DNA of 5,488 bases from Pseudomonadota bacterium (GTDB taxonomy: Bacteria > Pseudomonadota > Gammaproteobacteria > Xanthomonadales > Rhodanobacteraceae). The DNA lies in NCBI GenBank assembly GCA_021798675.1, contig JAJZGE010000162.1:1-5488 (forward strand). The letters run 5' to 3'. Positions 1 to 5,488 of the stretch are shown here, in pieces; the first letter of the stretch is position 1; every line of letters starts with the position of its first letter. A model generated the notes under the pieces. It ran no database searches. It saw nothing but the letters and a program-made list of their open reading frames with translations, and was not told the DNA's origin. Made by a program: the position numbers and the translations under genes.

Positions 1-1
1 C

Positions 2-1177
2 CTCGCGTCCGAAGCTCCGGTCATCCGGCTGGTCAACTTGTTGATCCAGCGCGCCGTCGAGCAGCGCGCGTCGGATATCCACATCGAGCCTTTCGAGGAT
101 CACCTGACGGTGCGGTATCGCATCGACGGCCTGCTGCGCCCGGTCGAAGCGCCGCCGGCGCGCCTGGCGGCGGCCGTCATCTCGCGCATCAAGATTCTGG
201 CCCGCCTCAATATCGCCGAGCGACGCCTGCCCCAGGACGGGCGCCTGATGGTGCGCATTGCCGGCAAGGCGCTCGATGTGCGCGTCAGCTGCATGCCGAC
301 CAGCTTCGGCGAGTCGGTCGTCCTGCGCTTGCTCGACCGGGAGAGCATCCGGTTCGATTTTGCTGCGCTGGGCTTCGCGCCGCCTGCCCTCGATGGCTTC
401 CTGCAGGCGCTGGACCGCCCCAACGGCATCGTGCTGGTCACCGGACCCACCGGCTCCGGCAAGACCACCACGCTGTACACGGCGCTCAGCCGGCTCAACC
501 GCCCGGAGCGCAAGATCATCACCGTCGAGGATCCGGTCGAATACCAACTCGATGGCATCAACCAGATCCAGGTCAAGCCCAGTATCGGCCTGGATTTCGC
601 GCAGGCCCTGCGCTCGATCGTGCGCCAGGATCCGGATGTGATCATGGTCGGCGAGATGCGCGATCTGGAGACCTGCCGCATCGCCATCCAGTCTGCGCTG
701 ACCGGTCACCTGGTCCTCTCCACGCTGCACACCAACAGCGCCGCGGCCGCCATCACGCGGCTTCAGGACATGGGGGTGGAAGATTACCTGCTCGCCTCGA
801 CCGTGCACGGCATTCTGGCGCAGCGGTTGGTGCGGCGGCTCGATCCCGCTGCGTGCGAGACCTATCAGGCGCCCGAGGACGTCGTCGAGACCTTTCAGCT
901 GCGACGTTTTTCGAATGCCGGTCCCGTTCTCTTGCGTCGACCGCGTAAGGATCTCGAGCCTACGGCCAACGCCTACCGAGGTCGGATGACGGTGCTGGAG
1001 TACCTGCCGCTGACGGACGCCATCCGGAGTTTGATTCTGCGTCGTACCGATGCCGCCACGATCGAACAGGCTGCGCGGCAGGCTGGCATGCGTACCATGT
1101 TCGAGGATGGTCTGGTCAAAGCCCTCGCCGGCGAGACCACGATCGAAGAGGTGCTCCGCGTCACCCAGGAGTCCTGA
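2..1177 (+). CDS. gspE: Type II secretion system ATPase GspE, 3' part (5' end outside window)
   Basis: GspE is the cytoplasmic hexameric ATPase that powers pseudopilus assembly, docked on GspL and GspF. The reading frame is open from base 2, so the N-terminal domain lies upstream; 391 codons remain of a family usually near 500-570. Counting from base 2, the visible motifs are SDIHIEP (from residue 24), Walker [11 protein letters not shown] (148-157, bases 443-472), the Asp box ITVEDPVEY (173-181), Walker [13 protein letters not shown] (210-221, bases 629-664) and the His box [11 protein letters not shown] (235-245). The usual C-terminal signature [12 protein letters not shown] is also present. 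All catalytic motifs look intact. Oddly, the tetracysteine zinc-binding motif normally found after the His box is missing: only one Cys (TGC 854-856) remains. The stop TGA at 1175-1177 overlaps the gspF ATG by one base. PilB-type pilus ATPases are relatives, but the neighbouring genes settle the assignment as GspE. Confidence 0.96.
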   Translation, partial: LASEAPVIRLVNLLIQRAVEQRASDIHIEPFEDHLTVRYRIDGLLRPVEAPPARLAAAVISRIKILARLNIAERRLPQDGRLMVRIAGKALDVRVSCMPTSFGESVVLRLLDRESIRFDFAALGFAPPALDGFLQALDRPNGIVLVTGPTGSGKTTTLYTALSRLNRPERKIITVEDPVEYQLDGINQIQVKPSIGLDFAQALRSIVRQDPDVIMVGEMRDLETCRIAIQSALTGHLVLSTLHTNSAAAAITRLQDMGVEDYLLASTVHGILAQRLVRRLDPAACETYQAPEDVVETFQLRRFSNAGPVLLRRPRKDLEPTANAYRGRMTVLEYLPLTDAIRSLILRRTDAATIEQAARQAGMRTMFEDGLVKALAGETTIEEVLRVTQES

Positions 1178-2388
1178 TGGCGCGATTCCGCTATCGTGCG
1201 GTCGCTCCGAACGGTGCGCTGGAGCGCGGCGAAATCGAGGCCGACAGCATCGAGGACGCCCTCGCGCGCCTGCACGATTCAGGGCACATGCCGCTGGAAG
1301 CGCGGCCCGCCCAGGCGTGGCGCGGAGGCTTGGCGCGTTGGATCCATCCTCGCACACTGGATCTGGCCGGACAGGCCGAGTTCGCGCTGCAGCTGGGGAC
1401 CTTGCTGCGCGCGGGCCAGCCCCTGGATCGCGCGTTGGGTCTCCTGATCGAACTGCCGGAGACCGCCTCGGCGCGGTCCATGATCGAACGCATTCGCGAG
1501 CGCGTACGCGGCGGCGCGCCGCTGTCGGCCGCCTTGGATGCGGAACCCGCGGTGTTTTCCAAGCTCTTCACCAGCCTGATTCGCGCCGGCGAGGCCAGCG
1601 GCCATCTGGACGCCGCCCTGACCGGTCTGTCGACCCATCTGGCGCGCACTGTGGCCCTGCGCGGCACCGTTCTGAATGCCCTGGTTTACCCGGCCTTTCT
1701 GCTGGTCGGCGTGCTGGGGGCCTTGATCCTGCTGCTGACCTATGTCGTACCGTCGTTCGTGCCGATTTTCGCAGGGATGGGCGTGCCGCTGCCCTGGATC
1801 ACGGTCGGCGTTCTGGCGCTCGGGCAGTTCCTGCAGCAGTGGGGCTGGGCCGTCCTGCTGGGTCTGGTCGCACTGGGCGTTCTGGCCGCGCAACGACTGA
1901 AGGATCCCGCCGCACGTCTTGCGCTGGATCGCCACCTGCTGAAGCTGCGTGTGCTCGGCCCCTTGCTGATCAAGATCGAAATGGCGCGCATCGCGCGCAC
2001 GCTCGGGACACTCACCGGCAACGGGGTTTCCCTGCTCTCGGCGATGGCCATCGCGTCCCAGGTCGCCGCAAACCGGGCCATCCGCGCGGACGTGGAGCAC
2101 GCTGCCGAGCGCGTCCGGGACGGGCATGCGCTGGCCGCCGCGCTCACGCACGCGTCTTGGGTGCCGCGTGTCGCGCTGGCCATGATTCAGGTCGGCGAGG
2201 AGTCGGGGGAACTCGATGCCCTGCTGCTGCGGCTGGCGGACACGTTCGAAGCCGATGCCGGGCGCAGCATCGACCGTCTGCTGGCGGCGCTGGTGCCGAC
2301 CTTGACGGTCTTGATGACGTTTCTGGTCGGGCTGATCATGCTGGCCATTCTGCTGCCGCTGTTGAGCCTCACCAGCGGCATTCACTGA
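1177..2388 (+). CDS. gspF: Type II secretion system inner-membrane platform protein GspF
   Basis: GspF is the polytopic core of the inner-membrane platform, thought to couple GspE to extraction of pseudopilins from the membrane. The 403-residue product has normal family length. It has a short N-terminal region beginning [10 protein letters not shown], followed by two repeated T2SSF domains at about residues 68-190 and 270-393. Each repeat carries the family's glycine-rich signature: GEASG at 138-142 and GEESG at 340-344. Hydrophobic membrane segments are visible at about 171-191, 221-238 and 371-395, the usual three. The start ATG 1177 is well supported by AGGAG at 1167-1171 with 5-base spacing, and it overlaps the gspE stop as TGATG. 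The next gene, gspG, lies in the same frame after a short gap, the only real gap in this operon. PilC of type IV pili is the closest alternative, excluded by the gsp context. Confidence 0.97.
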   Translation: MARFRYRAVAPNGALERGEIEADSIEDALARLHDSGHMPLEARPAQAWRGGLARWIHPRTLDLAGQAEFALQLGTLLRAGQPLDRALGLLIELPETASARSMIERIRERVRGGAPLSAALDAEPAVFSKLFTSLIRAGEASGHLDAALTGLSTHLARTVALRGTVLNALVYPAFLLVGVLGALILLLTYVVPSFVPIFAGMGVPLPWITVGVLALGQFLQQWGWAVLLGLVALGVLAAQRLKDPAARLALDRHLLKLRVLGPLLIKIEMARIARTLGTLTGNGVSLLSAMAIASQVAANRAIRADVEHAAERVRDGHALAAALTHASWVPRVALAMIQVGEESGELDALLLRLADTFEADAGRSIDRLLAALVPTLTVLMTFLVGLIMLAILLPLLSLTSGIH

Positions 2389-2412
2389 ATCAGTCGGGGC
2401 CAAGGATTCTTC

Positions 2413-2418
2413 GGGGAG
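2413..2418 (+). promoter_or_regulatory. Shine-Dalgarno-like site GGGGAG ahead of GTG 2425
   Basis: GGGGAG lies six bases before GTG 2425, inside the 36-base gap after gspF. It is the best ribosome-binding match in the gspF-gspG interval, and it favours the long gspG start over ATG 2530, which has only a weak TGGA upstream (2521-2524). Its use is inferred. Confidence 0.5.
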
Positions 2419-2424
2419 ATCGTC

Positions 2425-2958
2425 GTGTTTCCATCAAGCGCTTCGAGCAGCACGTTCAATCCAGTCCGATCGTCACGCGCGCGGCAGAGGATTTCGATCT
2501 CCGCGGTCATCGGCCGTCACTGGACCCGCATGGGCAGAGCAAGCCACTCGCGCGCCACCACGCGATCCGGCGGCTTCACCCTGATGGAAATGCTGGCGGT
2601 CATCGTGTTGCTCGGCATCGTGGCGGTGATCGTGGTGCAGGCGGTCGGACATAACGTCGAAAAGGGCCGCTACGACGCCGGCAAGGCGCAACTGGCAGTC
2701 GTCGAGCAGGCGATCAGCAACTACAACCTCGATAATGGGTCGCCCCCTCCAGACTTGCAGGCGCTGCTCAAGGCGCCGCCGAGTACCCCGAACTGGCAAG
2801 GGCCCTATCTGAAGCCCTCGCAACTGGTGGATCCCTTCGGCCATGCCTTCGGCTACCGGGTACCGGGCAAGCACGGCCCGTATGATCTCATCTTCTACGG
2901 CGCCGACGGCAAACCTGGAGGCACGGGCTACGACCGGGACGTCGGCAGTTGGCAATAG
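2425..2958 (+). CDS. gspG: Major pseudopilin GspG (start uncertain: GTG 2425 or ATG 2530)
   Basis: GspG is the main subunit of the periplasmic pseudopilus. Its prepilin cleavage site is SGG|FTLMEM, with cleavage before Phe (TTC 2575-2577) and Glu at mature position 5. A hydrophobic N-terminal helix follows, then the typical GspG C-terminal region: DPFGHAFGYRVPG, YGADGKPGG and a terminal GSW. Those Asp-rich loops form the calcium site in characterised GspG proteins. The mature protein would be 127 residues, normal for the family. Only two standard start codons exist. GTG 2425 has a good Shine-Dalgarno (GGGGAG) but gives a 50-residue, Arg-rich leader. ATG 2530 gives a more usual 15-residue leader (142 aa in total) but lacks a clear Shine-Dalgarno and leaves a 141-base gap. 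I give the longer form because of the ribosome site, only slightly preferred. Third-position GC is lower in codons 1-35 (25 of 35), which weakly favours the short form. Confidence 0.93.
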   Translation: MFPSSASSSTFNPVRSSRARQRISISAVIGRHWTRMGRASHSRATTRSGGFTLMEMLAVIVLLGIVAVIVVQAVGHNVEKGRYDAGKAQLAVVEQAISNYNLDNGSPPPDLQALLKAPPSTPNWQGPYLKPSQLVDPFGHAFGYRVPGKHGPYDLIFYGADGKPGGTGYDRDVGSWQ

Positions 2959-3416
2959 TCGCACTGCGCACGCGGCTCCGCGGCTTCACGCTGATCGAGC
3001 TGATGGCGGTCATCGTGCTGCTGGGCGTCGCCTTGGCGCTGGGCGGCATGGCCATGGGCGGCGCGCTGCAGCGCGATGCGTTGCCCGCCGCCGCACGCAA
3101 TCTGGCTGCCGCGCTGCAATGGACGCGCGCGCAGGCGATGGCCCACCGGCACAGCGAGGCGCTGGAGCTGGACCTGGCGCAGCCGGGCTATCAGGCTCCC
3201 GGCCTGCCGCACGTGGCGCTTCCGCACGGGACAGCGCTGCTGCTGACCACGGCTTTGCGCGAGCGGGTCAACGCATCCGCGGCCGGTATCCGGTTCTTCG
3301 CGGACGGCACTTCGAGCGGCGGTCGGATCCTCCTGGCGCGCGGCCGCCAGCGCTGGGCCATCGAGATCGCCTGGCTGACCGGGCAGGTGCGCGTCCATGC
3401 GCTGCCGATGCGCTGA
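2949..3416 (+). CDS. gspH: Minor pseudopilin GspH
   Basis: GspH is a minor pseudopilin that links the GspI-J-K tip complex to the GspG filament. The 155-residue product has the prepilin site RLRG|FTLIEL after a 12-residue leader, with Glu17 at mature position 5. A hydrophobic helix follows (about 13-33), then the GspH/FimT-like region AARNLAAALQWTRAQAMAHR and a C-terminal beta-rich part containing IRFFADGTSSGG, the common GspH signature. The only standard start is TTG 2949: an in-frame stop lies at 2883-2885 and no ATG or GTG occurs before the cleavage site. This start overlaps the end of gspG by 10 bases. Its upstream ribosome site is poor (GGGAC 2937-2941), so translation probably depends on coupling with gspG. 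Length and motifs are ordinary for GspH. Confidence 0.93.
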   Translation: MAIVALRTRLRGFTLIELMAVIVLLGVALALGGMAMGGALQRDALPAAARNLAAALQWTRAQAMAHRHSEALELDLAQPGYQAPGLPHVALPHGTALLLTTALRERVNASAAGIRFFADGTSSGGRILLARGRQRWAIEIAWLTGQVRVHALPMR

Positions 3417-3816
3417 CCGGCCCCCGGGCGGCTTCACGTTGATCGAACTGCTCGGCGCCCTGGCGTTGGCGGCGATCGGGCTGGTCATCCTGCTGCAGGT
3501 GCTGCGCGAGACCACCGAACTGGATCTGCATGCCGAAGGTGCAACCGGCGCGGCACTGCGTGCGCGCTCGCTGCTGGCCGAAGTCGGTGGGCCCATTCCC
3601 CTGAAACCCGGCGCGTACCAAGGTCAAACGCAGCAGGGCTATGCCTGGCAGATGAGCATCGCGCCTTGGCGTGATCCGGAAATCCCCGCACGGGCAACTC
3701 CGGCCGCCGCAACGCTGCTCGAGGTCCGCCTGCAGGTGTTCTGGCGCGGACATCGCGCCATCTTCGAGACGCTGCGGGCGGTGCCGGCTTCGGGGGACGG
3801 ATTGCCGGCGCCATGA
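3397..3816 (+). CDS. gspI: Minor pseudopilin GspI
   Basis: GspI is a minor pseudopilin that nucleates the tip complex with GspJ and GspK. The 139-residue product has the prepilin site PPGG|FTLIEL, cleaved before Phe13, with Glu17 at mature position 5 and a hydrophobic helix at about 13-33. The rest matches GspI: a helix ending ARSLLAEV, the G-Y-Q-G turn, a Trp-containing strand (YAWQMSIAPW), then a strand pair ending near VFWRGHRAIF. ATG 3397 is the only possible start, since an in-frame stop lies at 3376-3378 and no other start precedes the cleavage site. AGGT at 3385-3388 may serve as a weak ribosome site. The gene overlaps gspH by 20 bases and ends as ATGA with gspJ. The leader contains two Cys residues (MRCRC), which is unusual but is removed on cleavage. 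Assignment to GspI rather than another minor pseudopilin rests on length, the tryptophan pattern and gene order. Confidence 0.88.
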   Translation: MRCRCADRPPGGFTLIELLGALALAAIGLVILLQVLRETTELDLHAEGATGAALRARSLLAEVGGPIPLKPGAYQGQTQQGYAWQMSIAPWRDPEIPARATPAAATLLEVRLQVFWRGHRAIFETLRAVPASGDGLPAP

Positions 3817-4457
3817 AGACACGCGGCTTCACGCTGCTCGAGATCCTGCTGGCGCTGGCACTGCTGGCAGTGCTGAGCGTCGCGGTCTGGGGCACCTTGA
3901 GCGTCGCCACGCGGGGGGTGCGCGAGGGCGGCGCGCAGGTCGACGCCCAGACCCGGATCGATGCCGTCCAGGCGATCCTGAGGCGAGAGATCGGGCGCAC
4001 TTTGCCGCTGACCTGGACCGCAGGACCGCAGGGACGCCCGCTGACCTTTTTCGGCGGACCACGGCGCATGGCCTTCGCCGGCACCCTGCCGCCGGCGCTC
4101 GGCACCGCCGGCCCGCAGCGCATCCAGTTGACGTTGGAGCGTCCGAACCGGGCGCAGGCGTCGGGCCCGCTGGTGATCCGCTTCGCGGCGCTGCATATCG
4201 ACCGCCGGCCGACGCCCACCGGGGCACCGCAGGTTCTGCTGACGCACGTCACGGGCCGTTTCGCGTATCAGGGCCTTGATCCGCAAGGCCACCCGACCGG
4301 ATGGCTGAACACCTGGCCCTGGCCGTGGCGTTTGCCGCAACGGGTCGAGATCGTCATGGACACTCCCCTCTGGCCCGCTGAGGTGATCGCGCTGCATCTC
4401 GACCCCGAGGCCACGCAGTTCGCCAACGGGCTGTACGCCCGCAGGAACGGACCGTGA
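3813..4457 (+). CDS. gspJ: Minor pseudopilin GspJ
   Basis: GspJ is a minor pseudopilin of the tip complex, partnered with GspI and GspK. The 214-residue product is of normal family length. It has a five-residue leader, MKTRG|FTLLEI, with Glu10 at mature position 5 and a hydrophobic helix at about 6-28. The helix continues into a charged segment (TRIDAVQAILRREIGR), and a long beta-rich periplasmic domain follows. The C-terminal LPQRVEIVM strand is typical of GspJ. The start overlaps the gspI stop as ATGA (3813-3816), and no convincing ribosome site precedes it, so reinitiation after gspI is likely. The end overlaps gspK as GTGA (4454-4457). Confidence 0.93.
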   Translation: MKTRGFTLLEILLALALLAVLSVAVWGTLSVATRGVREGGAQVDAQTRIDAVQAILRREIGRTLPLTWTAGPQGRPLTFFGGPRRMAFAGTLPPALGTAGPQRIQLTLERPNRAQASGPLVIRFAALHIDRRPTPTGAPQVLLTHVTGRFAYQGLDPQGHPTGWLNTWPWPWRLPQRVEIVMDTPLWPAEVIALHLDPEATQFANGLYARRNGP

Positions 4458-5272
4458 GGACTCGGGGGTTCGCGCTGCTGATGGTGCTGTGGGCCATGGC
4501 CATCCTGGCGCTGCTGCTGGGCGCCTTCGGCCTGCAGGCACGCAGTGCGGCGCTGGTCGCGGAGACCACGCTGGCGCGGACCCAGGCGCATGCCGCCGCC
4601 GAAGCAGGCGCCATGATCGCGGCGGCGGCACTGCAGACGCCCGATACGGCAACCCGCTGGGTTCCGGATGGCCGGCGCTACGTCGTGACCTTCGGCGGCT
4701 TCGTGCTGCACATCCGCTGCACCGATGCCAGCGGACTGGTGGATCTCAACAGCGCCACGCGGCAAACATTGCGCGGGCTGTTGCAGACGGCGGGAAAACC
4801 CGAACCTGCCGCCGAAGCGTTGGCGCGGGCGATCGCGCGATGGCGCCGCGCACCGCTCGAGACCGGCATGCTCGCGCCAAGCAGCGACTCCGAGGGACAT
4901 GGGCCCTTTGTCACACTCGGTGGTTTGCGCGGCATTCCGGGGATCAGCGGCGCGCTGTTCCGGCAACTCGAGCCTGCGTTGACCCTGTGGTCCGGGCGCC
5001 CGATCCCCGACCCCCGATTCGCACCGGCACTGGTACGCGAGGCGGGCAGTCCAGGATCGGACCAGGCATCGATCAGTCAGCTCTCGCCGTTACCCTCGTC
5101 CATTCAAGGCGCCCAGGCCCGCAGCGGCGACTGGGGTAGTGGCGTCGTCCGGATCGACGTCGTGGCCACTCGCGCGAACAGACCCGTCGATCGGTTCGAA
5201 ATGACCGTTCGATTGGTTCCCGGAGACACTGCGGCGCTCCGCTATCGTGTCCTGGACTGGGGGCGCGATTGA
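4454..5272 (+). CDS. gspK: Atypical (tip) pseudopilin GspK
   Basis: GspK is the large pseudopilin that caps the pseudopilus tip. The N terminus is MRTRG|FALLMVLWAM, with a membrane helix at about 6-28. Mature position 5 is Met10 instead of Glu, the known hallmark of GspK and consistent with a tip position. A helical insert follows, with DLNSAT at 97-102, the ARAIARWR segment ending near 131, and the GGLRGIPGIS helix-hairpin-helix-like part near 156-165. The C-terminal strands end in YRVLDWGRD. At 272 residues it is on the short side for GspK, but the C terminus looks natural and not truncated by the nearby insertion sequence. The start is GTG 4454, preceded by AGGA at 4443-4446 (7-base spacing), in a GTGA overlap with gspJ. 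The usual next genes, gspL and gspM, are absent; an insertion sequence begins about 17 bases past the stop. Confidence 0.94.
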   Translation: MRTRGFALLMVLWAMAILALLLGAFGLQARSAALVAETTLARTQAHAAAEAGAMIAAAALQTPDTATRWVPDGRRYVVTFGGFVLHIRCTDASGLVDLNSATRQTLRGLLQTAGKPEPAAEALARAIARWRRAPLETGMLAPSSDSEGHGPFVTLGGLRGIPGISGALFRQLEPALTLWSGRPIPDPRFAPALVREAGSPGSDQASISQLSPLPSSIQGAQARSGDWGSGVVRIDVVATRANRPVDRFEMTVRLVPGDTAALRYRVLDWGRD

Positions 5273-5358
5273 CTCGCCGCGGGTTCTAGCAGGCTGTTGA
5301 GAAACTCCGATGCGGTATGCGGGTCATAGAGGGAGCCCATCGCGGAGCTGAGGATCGG

Positions 5359-5488
5359 ATGCGCAGTGCTGACGTGCAACAGCCGGGGATGTTCGCGTAC
5401 GTGTCGGTGGAGGATCGGGTGCCGAGCGAGCACCCGATCCGTAAGCTGCGGGTGCTGGTGGACACGATTCTGGGTGAACTGGATGGTG
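5359..5488 (+). CDS. IS5/IS1182-type transposase, N-terminal 43 codons (3' end outside window)
   Basis: The fragment starts MRSADVQQPGMF and continues AYVSVEDRVPSEHPIRKLR, then VLVDTILGELDG. The pattern of MFxYVS, then DRVPxxHPxRxxR, then a short helix is the N-terminal domain (DUF772/InsH type) of DDE transposases of the IS5 and IS1182 groups. The catalytic DDE residues would lie beyond the window. ATG 5359 is preceded by TGAGGA at 5349-5354 with four-base spacing, slightly close but usable. A perfect inverted repeat lies inside the coding sequence at 5412-5440. Whether the full gene is intact cannot be judged. The family is clear; the exact subgroup is inferred from the terminus and the N-terminal sequence. 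Confidence 0.85.
   Translation, partial: MRSADVQQPGMFAYVSVEDRVPSEHPIRKLRVLVDTILGELDG
5412..5440 (+). repeat. Perfect 11-bp inverted repeat with 7-base loop in transposase 5' region
   Basis: The left arm GGATCGGGTGC (5412-5422) and right arm GCACCCGATCC (5430-5440) are exact reverse complements around the loop CGAGCGA. In RNA this would form a strong GC-rich hairpin about 50 bases after the start codon. The left arm partly repeats the sequence just before the start codon: GAGGATCGG occurs at both 5350-5358 and 5410-5418. No T-run follows, so it is not a classical intrinsic terminator. Hairpins near transposase starts are known to limit expression in some IS elements; such a role here is inference. 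Confidence 0.6.

Larger units (their letters stand above)
5290..5488 (+). mobile_element. Left end of an IS5/IS1182-type insertion sequence (continues past window)
   Basis: Immediately after gspK the sequence changes to AGGCTGTTGAGAAACTC (from 5291), which resembles the terminal inverted repeat of many IS1182/IS5-type elements. About 68 bases later a transposase reading frame starts and runs off the window. The exact outer boundary cannot be set from one end. A palindromic CTAG at 5286-5289 directly outside the putative terminus is a candidate target duplication. The element points the same way as the gsp operon. The non-coding leader at 5290-5358 shows no convincing promoter: TTGAGA at 5297-5302 has no well-placed -10 partner. 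Confidence 0.8.

Noticed and set aside
1279..2403. 374-codon Gln-rich open frame on the - strand opposite gspF
   Set aside because: The Gln runs are the reverse complement of CTG leucine codons in the GspF membrane segments. There is no domain or plausible independent gene.
2389..2424. gspF-gspG gap as a possible terminator or internal promoter
   Set aside because: I see no stable hairpin with a T-run and no convincing -35/-10 pair; only the GGGGAG ribosome site stands out.
1050..2654. Long (534-codon) open frame overlapping gspF in another + frame
   Set aside because: Its Arg/Gly/Ala-rich translation has no recognisable domain and is a by-product of the high third-position GC of gspF.
4454..4486. 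Missing Glu at mature position 5 in GspK as a possible defect
   Set aside because: GspK proteins normally lack this Glu, which fits their tip position, so it is the expected state.
3639..4652. 337-codon open frame on the - strand opposite gspI-gspK
   Set aside because: It spans several real genes, has low-complexity Arg/Pro/Gln composition and no family resemblance: a GC-driven shadow frame.
1..5272. An undescribed system in the main part of the window
   Set aside because: Every long gene is a recognisable T2SS component in standard order, with no foreign insert, CRISPR array or RNA gene visible.
5297..5330. Possible promoter in the IS leader (TTGAGA as -35)
   Set aside because: The nearest -10-like hexamers (TATGCG at 5316, CATAGA at 5325) give spacings of 13 and 22 bases and match poorly.

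Overview
This window is a high-GC stretch of proteobacterial chromosome carrying the middle of a type II secretion system (T2SS) operon, all on the + strand: gspE (3' part), gspF, gspG, gspH, gspI, gspJ and gspK. The left end of an insertion sequence follows directly. The strong G/C bias at third codon positions, the gene order E-F-G-H-I-J-K and the protein sequences fit a GC-rich gamma- or betaproteobacterium. Nothing in the window fixes the genus.

Layout: bases 2-1177 encode the C-terminal ~391 residues of the cytoplasmic secretion ATPase GspE. Bases 1177-2388 encode the complete inner-membrane platform protein GspF. Bases 2425-2958 encode the major pseudopilin GspG, whose start codon is uncertain. 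Bases 2949-3416, 3397-3816, 3813-4457 and 4454-5272 encode the minor pseudopilins GspH, GspI, GspJ and GspK. Apart from the F-G junction, consecutive genes overlap by 1 to 20 bases, so they are very probably co-transcribed and translationally coupled. From about base 5290 to the end lies an insertion sequence with the first 43 codons of an IS5/IS1182-type transposase, oriented like the operon.

How the parts work together: GspE hydrolyses ATP at the cytoplasmic face of the GspF/L/M platform. This drives assembly of a short periplasmic pseudopilus made mainly of GspG and tipped by the H-I-J-K complex, which pushes folded exoproteins through the GspD secretin. The window holds the motor, one platform protein and all five pseudopilins. 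It does not contain gspC, gspD, gspL, gspM, gspN or the prepilin peptidase. The genes usually found after gspK (gspL, gspM) are replaced by the insertion sequence, so the operon is either split here or broken.

I found no undescribed system. The points worth a second look are the loss of the zinc tetracysteine motif in GspE, the ambiguous start and possible 50-residue leader of GspG, the IS junction directly behind gspK, and a perfect 11-bp inverted repeat in the transposase 5' coding region that could compete with pairing at its ribosome binding site.
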